From positions 1 to 26,312 of the forward strand of contig CAJNOQ010002100.1 in assembly GCA_905250885.1 (NCBI GenBank): a stretch of 26,312 nucleotides of DNA. Reading direction: 5' to 3'. This document shows, one piece after another, positions 12,001 to 22,400 of this stretch (within the stretch, counting starts at the first letter, position 1; every line of letters begins with the position of its first letter). A model generated the notes under the pieces. That model was not told where the DNA came from, made no database searches, and saw only the letters and a list, made by a program, of their open reading frames with translations. The DNA is from Didymodactylos carnosus (lineage: Eukaryota; Rotifera; Eurotatoria; Philodinida; Philodinidae). Made by a program: the position numbers and the translations under genes.

Positions 12001-12410
12001 CTTATTGTCATGCTATTAAAACAGAACACTTTCCCCCGGCACATCTCTGATAGATATCGTGTTTTCTCTGCTCATATGATTCTGACGTCTAAATCACGTA
12101 TAAAACTTGATTTAAATTTCTTTAGATGTCACTCTCTAATTTAGTCATCAATTCAATTGTTGTTATGTTTTCGTTATAGGGTTTATTTCATCCTGCACGA
12201 AAAGTTCGAGATGTGTACTGGAAAGTATATAATACATTATATATTGGTGCACAAGATTCTCTTGTTGCTGCCTATCCACGGATTGTTGACGATATTCGAA
12301 ATAGTGAACTTGATGGAATGATCAATGGAGGTGTACTTCCGCATAAAACGGAAAAGTCTGAAGAATATAGAAACACTTATACGAGATATGAACTCGATTA
12401 TGTACTATAA
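6009..12410 (+). CDS. SF3B1: Splicing factor 3B subunit 1 (SF3B1), 16 exons
   Basis: This is the HEAT-repeat scaffold of SF3b in the U2 snRNP, which clamps the branch-point helix during nuclear pre-mRNA splicing. Exons: 6009-6027, 6094-6257, 6318-6413, 6467-6590, 7347-7426, 7487-7699, 7816-8050, 8117-9123, 9206-9476, 9544-9710, 9770-10426, 10490-10668, 10731-11041, 11128-11275, 11336-11552, 12180-12410. They join in frame to 1372 residues (human about 1304). The N-terminal third is Thr-Pro-rich with an acidic patch and UHM-ligand-like Trp motifs at W212 (KRRRRWDQ), W302 (SNRWDETP) and W351 (RRSRWDETP). HEAT repeats run from about residue 540 to the end and are nearly identical to human. The equivalent of human K700 (in DEQQKVRT) is K744, at 9564-9566. 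Oddities are a divergent N-terminus, about 24 extra residues near the C-terminus (12294-12371), and two long introns (4 and 15). The family assignment is very secure; exon 1 (19 nt) is the least certain exon. Confidence 0.96.
6591..7346 (+). other. SF3B1 intron 4 (756 bp)
   Basis: This is the longest intron of the gene. It joins the phase-1 codon of FADGG across 6590/7347. No transposon ends were recognised in it. At 7239-7253 a 15-base segment is flanked by AG on the left and GTAAAT on the right, and could act as an in-frame microexon (see findings). The rest is T-rich DNA with a GC-richer patch near 6630-6660. Confidence 0.85.
11553..12179 (+). other. SF3B1 intron 15 (627 bp) hosting a foldback element
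   Basis: The donor is GTAAAT after LQ and the acceptor is TTATAG before [11 protein letters not shown]. Without the 426-bp palindromic insertion and one copy of its 8-bp target duplication, the intron would be about 193 bp. No coding sequence belongs here: the long minus-strand open frame inside it lies in the arms of the palindrome. Confidence 0.9.
11624..12049. mobile_element. Palindromic hAT-type MITE (non-autonomous DNA transposon)
   Basis: The 426-bp element is an inverted repeat over nearly its whole length, with its centre near 11836. The left end reads TAGTGGTGTGCCGGGGG and the right end, reversed, CAGAGATGTGCCGGGGG. Both fit the YARNG start described for hAT superfamily terminal repeats. 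The flanks are GTAGATAT (11616-11623) and ATAGATAT (12050-12057), an 8-bp duplication with one mismatch, the size expected for hAT. The arms differ by scattered substitutions and one single-base indel. It has no transposase. It sits in the sense transcript of SF3B1, so the pre-mRNA could form a hairpin of about 200 bp. The hAT assignment rests on ends and duplication size only. Confidence 0.82.
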
Positions 12411-12671
12411 TGGCTGAGGAAGATTTTTTTCTCTTCGGCAAAATTAAAATTATTATTTTGTTGTCAAATCACAGCAAACATACGCGTGCATTTGAAAAAA
12501 ATATCTTTTTTTGTCATGTATTTTTATTTTTATTTGGAACGCTCCACACAGAGCGGGATTAACTGGCATAAATATGCGATTTGTAAGTACGTTTGTTGTT
12601 GTTGTTTTTCGTCTGTGTGTGCATGTGATGATTTTGTCCTTTGGTTTTTCTTTTGTGTTTTCTATTTCGTA

Positions 12672-12687
12672 AATAAAGTAAAATAAA
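12672..12687 (+). terminator. Polyadenylation signals of SF3B1
   Basis: Two AATAAA hexamers, at 12672-12677 and 12682-12687, lie about 265-275 bases after the SF3B1 stop, a normal 3'UTR length for a compact genome. An AT-rich hairpin follows directly. Confidence 0.6.
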
Positions 12688-12739
12688 TTACACATTTATA
12701 TAACACAAACTTGTGTGTTATACACATTTTTGTGTAATA
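12688..12739. repeat. Hairpin just after the SF3B1 poly(A) signals
   Basis: ATTACACA at the left pairs with TGTGTAAT at the right. The inner part pairs TATAACACA with TGTGTTATA, leaving a few unpaired bases. The arms are about 22 bases. It could fold in the 3' end of the transcript or be a small foldback relic. Confidence 0.6.
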
Positions 12740-13581
12740 CTATATACCAATGTTGTCTGCATCTACAAACTACACTAATTAAAATACTCATATTCTGGAG
12801 AACTTTCTCAGATATCCCATCGGGCAATTTTGCGGATTACATAGCGTTTGTGAGCGATTATTAAAGCTTATGTACAATTCCTTAAGAAAAAAACGCGTCA
12901 TTTTTGGTATCTAAACACTGAATTTGATCAAATACTATTGAATAGTGTATAATATACATTGATCTTTTCGAAAATAAATTTCTTCAAAAATATGATAAAG
13001 CTTTAGGATTGCAGTCATTCATTACTCCACATGTAATGATATTTTGAGCAAAATCTTTTGACAATGACACATAGATGATAACTTTGTAACAACAAACACT
13101 GTCTTATATACATACGAGAAAAAATAACAATTAACAATATCACTTTTCATTGAAATTGCGCAAAAATACTAGAGCATCAAGTGATTTTGACGTACTTTCA
13201 TTGTTCTGGGAAATATGCATTTTATATGTGAAGAACATAAATGTCAATGTGATATTGAACATTTATCTTATTGTCTGTTATATAATCTAAGACCGACATC
13301 TATCGTGTGAACATAGGAAGAGATGCTTCCCAGAACTGAGTATGTCAAAACCTCATACATGTTTGATTAGCTTTAGAACATACTGTGAGTCACACATCAA
13401 AAGCTCGTGAAAATAAGTGATTTTTATTTAACAATCTTCACAATATATATATATATACATTGTAACTCATTTATGTCTTCATTGAGACTAAAAGAATTGA
13501 TGGGATCAGCTTTCTTCGAAGAGTTTTTAAAAAAATTCGGTTGACCCCACACTCTAAAAAAAAAGGCGTAGTCTCGGAAGC

Positions 13582-13765
13582 GCTTAATGGGTTTTCGAAA
13601 ATGAAACTATATGAAACGCTTATCCGTTTCCGAGCTCTTCTAAACTCTTTTCTACTTCGAAAACCCTTTTTCGCCTCCTTCGACTTTTTCTCGGAAACTG
13701 CCAAAAAAAGGTTTCGGAACCCTCGAAAACGATTATCCGTTTCACATAGTTTCATTTTCGGAAAC
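13582..13765. repeat. Imperfect inverted repeat, probable old foldback element
   Basis: Left arm 13582-13636 and right arm about 13706-13765 are reverse complements with scattered mismatches. The shared core reads GAAAATGAAACTAT then GTGAAACG or ATGAAACG. The loop of about 70 bases and both arms are dense in half-palindromic words of the TTTCGGAAAC / TTTTCGAAAACCC kind. The open frames on both strands across it are a consequence of the palindrome. No clear target duplication was found. Confidence 0.55.
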
Positions 13766-14097
13766 CCTCAACAAAGGTTTCTGAACGGATTTCGTGAGAA
13801 TGCTTACCTACTTTAACTGTTTTATATTGTGCTATCTAGGGCTATTACTATTACGTTTTCGCATCTACTTTGATGAAAGGATAATAAGACGTCCATCATT
13901 ATTACTCGCTCCATGTGAGGGTTCCCATTGCGATAAAATGGGAGATATATTGAGGTATTTCATATCCTAGTAACAGTTGTATTTTCTATTTAAGTTTTTG
14001 TAAGAGACAAATTGTTAATACTCTGAAGATCCCTTTCCGTTTTCGAACATTTTCCTCAAAAATCCTTTGGGTTTCCCACGATTCGGATACCCTTCAA

Positions 14098-14230
14098 GAC
14101 CGATCTCTCTATCGGTTGTGATTCTCTAATGGCAAACATTTTACCTGACCAAATGGTAACAAATTTCGGGTGACTCAGGAAAATGCCTGCCATTCGAGAA
14201 CCACAACAGATATAGTGAGCGACCCTGCGC
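14098..14230. repeat. Imperfect inverted repeat, probable decayed foldback element
   Basis: The left arm (about 14098-14150, containing GGTTGTGATTCTCTAATGGC) matches the reverse complement of the right arm (about 14170-14225, reading GTTGTGGTTCTCGAATGGC when reversed). The similarity weakens but seems to continue outward on both sides, so the original element may have spanned about 14040-14275. No ends or target duplication were identified. Confidence 0.5.
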
Positions 14231-15007
14231 AGAATTGTAAAAAACACTTTAGGCTCTCTAGTCACCATGTTGAAATAAAAAGTCCACCGCAGATGCAGAA
14301 TCTGACAACCTCATCAGTTTTCATCCATCAGGTACAACGCCTGAAAAACCAAGATTTTTGGCACGAAATATATGTGAGGATAGAGTAAAGCCTCCTCTAC
14401 AAAATGCTTTTCGTTCGCGAGTTATTCAAAAAATATCCATGGCCGCGCTGTTGAGAAATCCATAGTAGAAACCCCATTTGCGCATTACGTTGCCGTTTTC
14501 AATAAATCGTTAATTTGCAAATAAAAGTGTAACGCACCAGAGTGGTATTAATTAGTATTCATTAACATGATTATTTATAAATTATTGTCTTACGAAAACT
14601 TTTTTAAAATTTTTTTCATCCGACCATAATAACAGACCATTGACTATCAAATCATGCAAGAACAACATTTCTACGGTTATTTTTAACCGAACTACAAGCT
14701 TTGCAAAATGCGAACTAGCAGCCCAAATTCTAATTAAAATTTAAACTTAATTAATTAATAACTCTGGAAATACTTATCAGTGCATCGACAGAACTTAAGG
14801 AAATATGTAGTCAGATGCCCTCTTTAAACCGACATTGTTCGAGGACACATATAGGGGAAGGGGACCCCCCTTATCTGGACCACCACCCGTTAGTATTGAT
14901 TTGATAATCATACAAGATAGAAATAGTGTTCTGTCTGAAGGAGAAATTTTCAGATGTAAGTGTTGATTCATTGGGTTGATTAAGTAATTTCACTGCCCTC
15001 ATCAGAA

Positions 15008-15817
15008 AACATTAAAAAAGAGTAGTTTTTAGAGAAAAAACTACATCCTATATTGAATGGACTAAACAAAGGTATATTCTTATCATTTTTTCATACGAAA
15101 TAATGTGTAACGTTTGTCGCAATGTGTAAGCGATGCTTCTACACAGGTTTACTCGCTTTATACAAAACTTTGAGCTGGAAAGAAAATCAGAAGTTACTCC
15201 AAGGTCTCGTAGCTGCTTTCTCGCCGAAATGTGTGAAACATGGTGCTGTGCTCCCGAGGCTCAAAGTTTTCGAAACCTGTGAGAGATAATTCAAATTACA
15301 ATAAACTTCGGGCTGTGTTAGATGAAAACGAAGCTGAACAGCAACTCATTTCATTAGTAGAAGAATTAGCTCTACAGCTGTTTTCATTCTCAAACAGCGA
15401 TCGATTTACTCAAAAGTATCAATAACTTTTGGACCACTAGTAAATGGACAGTTTTTCCGGATATTTCTATCCTTGGTACCACTACTTAACTAGGACTACA
15501 AAAAACGATGGATTTCATCATTTTTGCACTTTTGCTCGGATCAGCTCTCCGAAAATATGCTCAAATCTCTAACTCGTAGTTACATGTAAACGGCCTAAAA
15601 AGTCATGAACTATGCGATATTTTCTATGTTAAACAAGAATCAGAAATCATCCATTGCTTATTTTGTAGCGGGGCATCTGTGTAGAAGCGTCGTTTATACA
15701 TTGCGACAAAAATTACACATTATTTCGTATGACAAAAATGATAAGAAAATACCTTTGTTTAGTCCATTCAATATAGGATGTGGTTTTTCTTCTAAAAACT
15801 GCTCTTTTCTAATGTGT
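15008..15817. mobile_element. Candidate DNA transposon remnant with ~140-bp terminal inverted repeats
   Basis: The left arm, 15008-15146, and the right arm, 15677-15817, are reverse complements over about 140 bases with scattered substitutions and small indels. Shared blocks include TCCTATATTGAATGGACTAA and GCTTCTACACAG. About 530 bases separate them. The interior holds a second small inverted pair (CAAAACTTTGAGC near 15162 and its complement near 15260) and a short protein-like frame, but no transposase I can recognise. No target duplication is obvious, so the outer limits are approximate. Long inverted ends around an unrelated core fit a non-autonomous DNA transposon or a rearranged inverted duplication. 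Confidence 0.6.
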
Positions 15818-16492
15818 TCGTGAGACGCAAGCTTTAGGATCTTAGAAATTACCAACCGGAATCATTGGATCCCATGAAGTTGTTTTTGTCAACAATAATC
15901 AGATGGAGCTATTCCGAAGAAAAAGAGGAAATGGAATTCATATTAGAACCTAGTTATCGCCTTTTTACTTTATGAGCATGGCGTTATGCATGATAATTTG
16001 TTAAAGTTAGACAGTCAAAGGCATGGCAGTTTCTCAGCATACCACAATGATTATGATTTTTAACATTAGCTGCTAGAAGATTGGTTGTTCCATTGATTAC
16101 GAAGTAATGGTGTCAGCCGATAATGTGCGGTAATGCAGTATTGAGATGTGGGCTGTTTAAGAGTTTCACATTTTTAGTCATTCTGACAAGATATTTATGT
16201 TAGTAACTAACTGCTTGAATCTTTTGAAATTATAAATAAATGAGTCTCTTTTCGAGAATTTAAGGTGTTTTCACCTTCTTTCTTTGAAAGTCAAACAAAA
16301 ATAAAAGTACTATTCTTTGTTTTCGTTTCTTATGTTACTTGCCGAGGACGACGAGTAATATAATAGATAATTATAAGTGTTATCATTTAAATATAAGCAA
16401 ACAAATAAACAGTATTTTATTTTTATGATACTTACTCTGTAAATCAAACGGCCGCAAATGAAAGTGTGTTGAATTGTTTTCTCGTTATATAA

Positions 16493-19400
16493 ATGGAATT
16501 TGTTTATTATTCCTTGTTATTTATAAATATTTTTCTGTACACTATTCCTTTCATCTTTTCTCAAAACGTTGAACAAATTCAAAAACTTGATATATGTGTT
16601 TCTACAAGTCAAACGCTACGCTGCCAAAACAATTACGCTATTATAATTGTTGATGCTTTTTATGGTGTTAGCCATCAAGGATCGTGTGCTTATTCGACGG
16701 GTGATTGTATTGCCGATGCCACTTCTGGTGTAACATGTGGGACAGATACCATTTCCTGTTTAGTATATGCCAGTAGCAAGAAATTACCACAATGTGATGA
16801 TAAAAACAACAACTATCTTCATATTGAGTATCAATGTGTGCCCATCATTATGCAAGACTCAACAAAAGTCTATGGAGTCTGTCAAAATTCAGACACCGAT
16901 ATCACTAGTGATCATGGTATCATTATCAGTCCTGGTTATCCGACACAATTTCAAACAACAACGAACGAATGTTTTCGTTCCATACACGTACCGGATAATA
17001 AATTAATTCAATTGTGGTTAACTGATTTGTACATTGGTTCATCACCATCACAAGATTGTCCAAAAGATCATGTGTTAGTAGTGGATAGTGTGAGTACTTA
17101 TCGACATTGTAATATAAAACGATTTGCCTATCCATTATTATGTTCATCATCGATTATTATACAATATTATGCGACAACAAACTCGGTCGTCTATAAAGGA
17201 ATGAGACTATATTTTGAGATTGTTGATAGACCACCGAGTATCCACTGTCCACAAGTGACAGTGACACCTGTACCATTATCAACAATAACTGGGTCAACAA
17301 CTCCACATTTGACAACGACACTGCCTCTCTATGCCCAATTAGTTATTGCATCGCCGAAATTTGACATACAACTATGCAAAGGTATGTATGTAACTTTGAT
17401 CTATTAAATGTTCTTTTCTTTTTATTTTTACATTCTCTTTTATTTTTTTTAGATGATTTTCAGACTATCACTTGTCCAATGGATTTTGTAGCAGTCATTA
17501 ACACTATGATATATGCTGTTGTACCATCAAATCAATGTGAACCTTTTAACTTGGCTACACATTGCTCCGTAACAGAAGAGCCCAATATATATTGTCGGCG
17601 AACGTGCACACTCAGCTATTATGGTAATAAATTTCTTCCTGCTTGTTCTAATCAAGAAGCAACATATCGGTTAGTATCCTATCAGTGTGTACCTGATAAG
17701 GCGCCAGTACTAACAGCTAATCATCCGTGTACAGGTGGTCCCGACATTTACATATCAAAAAATGGAGAGTTTATATCGGAGGGTTACCCTTATATATCTC
17801 AAACGGAAAATTGTACATATCATTTGAAAACAGATGTGGATAAAATAATGAATATTTACGCATTAGACATCACTCTCAGTGATTTTGATCTAGACTGTAA
17901 AACAAATAGTTTGACGATAATTGATGGTGATAATAGAGCGGTATTCTGTGATGTATTTTATGGTAAAATAATTCATTCAAGTTGTTCAAATGAAATTGAT
18001 ATTAATTATTCTATCACTGATTCTCATCAAATAATATCGTATGGTGCACGATTGTACATTGAAGCAGTACAACGGCCAGCTGATCATTGTGATAAAACAG
18101 ATCCAATGCCCACAACATCTACAACTGTTACACATATGACACCAACAATACCGACAATAATTCCTGAGCCATTTTCAGGTGCATTAAATGAAACAAATGC
18201 CGATATTTGTTTTGGTGATACACCAAGTTTCGCATGTCCATCAGGTTATACATTTATTATTATTGATGCATTTTTTGGTGTTAAAAAATCAACAACTGAC
18301 GCATGTCGATTTCAACAGGGTGATTGTATACAATCTGCCACAAGTACAATAACAACATGTCAACATGATGATCCAATCTGTTATTTGCCATATACTGTAA
18401 AACGAAAATTAGCACGTTGTCAAGATTTATACGCCGATTATATGCATGTTATTTATCAATGCATACCAAATAAAGGTTTGTGTTTTGTTTATACCTTACA
18501 GGCACTAAAATTTTGATTTTAATTTTTGAAGGTTTAACACCAGATCTACTTACATACGATGTATGTCAATCATCAGATATGATTACCGCATTTAACGGTT
18601 TATTAACAAGTCCTGGTTTTCCGAAATATCAAACGGTCAATCCAGAATGCAAACGTCGTATGTAGAGATATTCATAGGCAGTCAATCCACCTACTTTCCT
18701 GTTTTATTTTAGCAATTGAAACAGTAAGAGATAAAGCAGTAAAAATATGGATCAATGAAATGGCAACATCAAGCGGTATTTTAAGAACGACTAGTGATGA
18801 TGGTGAGTATCATGTCTTGATTTGTATTCTGTATTTGTTTACTATTTTCTGTATAGAATCTCAACCATTGGCTAAATCAGCTGATTTGATTATACACCGA
18901 TCACCCTCATCATTGTTTATCGATGCAACAGATCATATACGTTACGGTTTACGTGATATTTGTCCAAAAGATTATTTAATTATAAACGGTGCAGTGGGTA
19001 TTTCATACGTATTTTGTGGAACAAGAAAGCTGGTATTACCACCTATATGTGCCACGGAAGTCTACATCCAATATTACGCACCGGCAGCGCCCAATTTATT
19101 TTATAAAGGTTTTAAACTATACTTTGAACAGGTTCCAAAGCCAGTGGATGGAGTCGAGTGTGGTATTGGTCATACAGAAAATCCAAATCTATCAACAACA
19201 ACTGAAGATCCATCTACTCTACCAATATGGGCCCAAAATTTCGAATTATCGCCCATATTTTCACAATTCTTATGCCATGGTTTTGTAGTAAGAATAACAT
19301 GTCCATCAACTTATGTTGTATCGATAGACAAAGCGTATTATGGTGTAACAGGTACCGGGCAATGTGAAACACCCGATAACAGTCATTGTAAACAGGATGC

Positions 19401-22400
19401 CAGTTTATCCTTATCATGTACTCACACATGTTCAGTTGATTACGCTGTTCCGCAATCATTGATATTGTGCGGCGGCAGCGATGCTGATTATCTAACTTTT
19501 GATTATCAATGTATTCCTACTCAACTGAGTAATGGTCAATTACCAATTGATATTTGTTCAACATCTGTCACAGACACGCTTGCTATTAACCGAGGTATGC
19601 TTACATCTCCCCAATATCCTCAACTAGGTTTACAAACAAGACGTTGTAGTAAAACACTACAAACAAATTCAAATCAACTATGGGCAATATATATTGTCGA
19701 TTTAAATATTGAAGGAGCAGATGCAAATGCTAATTGTATTGACGCATCATTGACATTATATGACGGCAAAGATCGTATAACGCTTTGTGGTTCACAACAA
19801 CCACAACAGATATTAACCAGTTGTTCAGAAACAGTACAAATTGAATTTGTATCAAATAGACAAGCAATAGGATATCGTGGTTTTAAATTATATTTCGAAA
19901 CAATTAATATACCCCCTAACTGGGCTTGCGTACCAATCGGTTACAGCACTTTACCATCGACAATGCGACCGCCGCAGACTACATCCAAATTGCCACCAAG
20001 TGTTTTAAGTATGTTAACTTACTACATGCACTCAGAGCATTTCACAGTTCATTCTATCATCCTCAAGATGGCTGAATTGATTATAACTAATTTTTTTTAG
20101 TTCAAACATATGGTGGAACAACTAATGAAACCATGCGTTACTGCGAATTTCCATTTCTCTATCAAAACCAACTACAAAGTGCTTGCTTATCATCGGAGAC
20201 GGCACCGATACCTGGTGGATCAACTGATCCGTGGTGTTCATTAACGGATAATTTCGATACGGATAAGCAATGGGGCTATTGTTATTTAGGTAAGTAGATT
20301 TAAGGTCATCTCCCAAGCGATAGTTTTCTACATTTTATGTGGGCTTGAACGAAACTTATGAAAGCTGTAGACTATCTAGTGCAAAGGAATAAATTATGAC
20401 AAAAAGTTTCTGTTCGAAATGTTGAATCGTTCAAGAGTTATAAATGTTTACAATGGGTACTATGAGGCTGTTTGTGAGATATGTTTTTCTCAGAGTGAAC
20501 GATAATTATAGAGTTGGAATTAGCCTTAAATTAATCTAGAAATTATGCGGGACAAATTTGGTCTTCATTTCTTTTAACGTTGAACGTACGAAAAGGTGGC
20601 TTATTGCTACTGAATAGAATGTACTTTTCTCAGCGCCTAAATACAGTGACTGTGTATCCACTTTCTTGGTTTTGAAAATTTCTTGAGTACTTGTGACACA
20701 GCCAATAACAATATACCTGTTCGGGCACTTTGGAATCAGTGCATTCACCATAGTTGGTGCTTGTTTGAGCTTGAAGGAAAATGTTCATAATTTCCTTCCA
20801 TAACGTCGAACAGAGTCTCGCTCCAACGAACGACAATATATACCAATATCCATGCAGTATGTAGCCAGAACCGTAGAGTTTCAGCAATTCTGGTTTACAA
20901 GACCTTTGTAAAACTCTTTTGAAAACACAACATAAGATAAAAAGTAATACAAATTCTGAAGTAGAGATCCGTCTATGTAAAAACTTTGCACTCTATTTAT
21001 GGTAGAAATATTAACTTTCTGGATGAGGGAGCGGATCCCAGTGCATCATATACTTTTCATTCTCTGTAGGTGTTACACAAACAACAATGTATGATATTTG
21101 TCCAAGTAAAACCGAGACATTGAAGTGTCCACTGGGATACGTAATTGACATTGTAGCTTCCATGTATGGTACAAAAAATCAAGATATTGGTGATGCACAA
21201 GCCTGTGTTTACGATGCGAACGATTGCTTTATCAATGATGATACAACAGTTCAAGCGACGTGTGCTGGAAGAAGTTCCTGCGTTGTACTTCATTCGGTTA
21301 GAACCTTGGCATCATGTCAAAATCGTCGTTCATCATATTTACACATTGATTATATTTGTGTGCCAAATACATTACCGGATATCAAAGAGTATGATTTTTG
21401 CGGTAGTACTACGATAATAACACCAACAGATGATAAACCAATTAGACGGGGTTATATTGTATCACCCAATTATCCAAACACTCAACCAGGTATAGATTGT
21501 ACAATAACAATTCAACCGAATGATCAGCAAGATGTTTACGTTTATATCCTGGACATGCAATTAGATGTGCCACTTTTGGGACAAAGTTGTACCAAAGCTA
21601 AATTTATTCAGACGTATGATGGCTTAACACAAGAAAGATGCGGTCGATCGAGTACAAATTTTCTATTGAATACATGCCATTCACCATTGTCGTTACAATT
21701 AATAAAATCGAGTGATTCATCATCAAAAGGACTTAAGTTGTATTTTGAATTTATTAACCGCCCAATTGACGTTGTATGCGTTACTCCACCACCCCCTATG
21801 TCATCAACAAAACCTACAGTTGTTCCACAGACAACAACAGAGCCTCCGCAGCCGAGTTGGTACCCGAATATGTCACCAATAATGACAAAACCAATTTGTT
21901 ATCTCGATTTAGTATCTTTGTTTGGAAATAATATTCAATGTTATAATAACTATCTGTTGGTCATACGTCGAGCGTTCTATGGTAAAGGTTCAAAATGCGG
22001 CTATACACAAGGTGATTGCATTAGAGATACAGATTATGTTTATCAAACATGCGCTGGTAAACAAGGGTGCGCTGTGAATTTCATAGCCCCAGTAACACTG
22101 TCTGAGTGTGGTGTAAATTTATATGCAGGGTATTTATATGTTGAATATCAATGTGCGCCAAATTTAAGTTTGCAACCATCTCTAGACCTATGTTCAATAC
22201 AGCAGACGACATTGGGTGATCTTAGTGGCTCATTAATAAGTACCACCTATCCGTCTTATGTTATAACACAATGTGACAATATTACCCTTCAAGCACCTGA
22301 TAATTCTAATATGATATTACGCATGTACTTGTTGGATTTGAACATTGATGCAGAAGACAGTACTTCTGGGCTGTGTACAAACGATTATTTAATATTTTCG

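Larger units (their letters stand above)
12740..16492. other. Intergenic region between SF3B1 and the SUEL-CUB receptor gene
   Basis: About 3.7 kb without a gene I can support. It contains three inverted-repeat structures, listed separately at about 13582-13765, 14098-14230 and 15008-15817, and a short TA run near 13444-13457. The DNA between them is AT-rich and featureless to inspection. One fragment, at about 15280-15416, has a protein-like open frame and is discussed in the findings. Immediately before the receptor start codon, an ATG at 16458 opens a four-codon upstream frame ending at 16472, which may or may not lie in the transcript. Confidence 0.65.

Noticed and set aside
11676..12044. 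122-codon minus-strand open frame
   Set aside because: It lies entirely within the palindromic MITE, and its two halves are near-repeats of each other read through the arms; not a gene.
13471..13816. Open frames of about 90 codons on both strands
   Set aside because: Both are mirror frames of the inverted repeat at 13582-13765 and share the same repeated peptide pattern; no domain is seen.
18476..18501. Alternative short intron ending at the TTACAG before 18502
   Set aside because: It would leave a 26-base intron, too short to splice, and put stops in the continuing frame; the acceptor at 18530-18531 restores the CUB domain.
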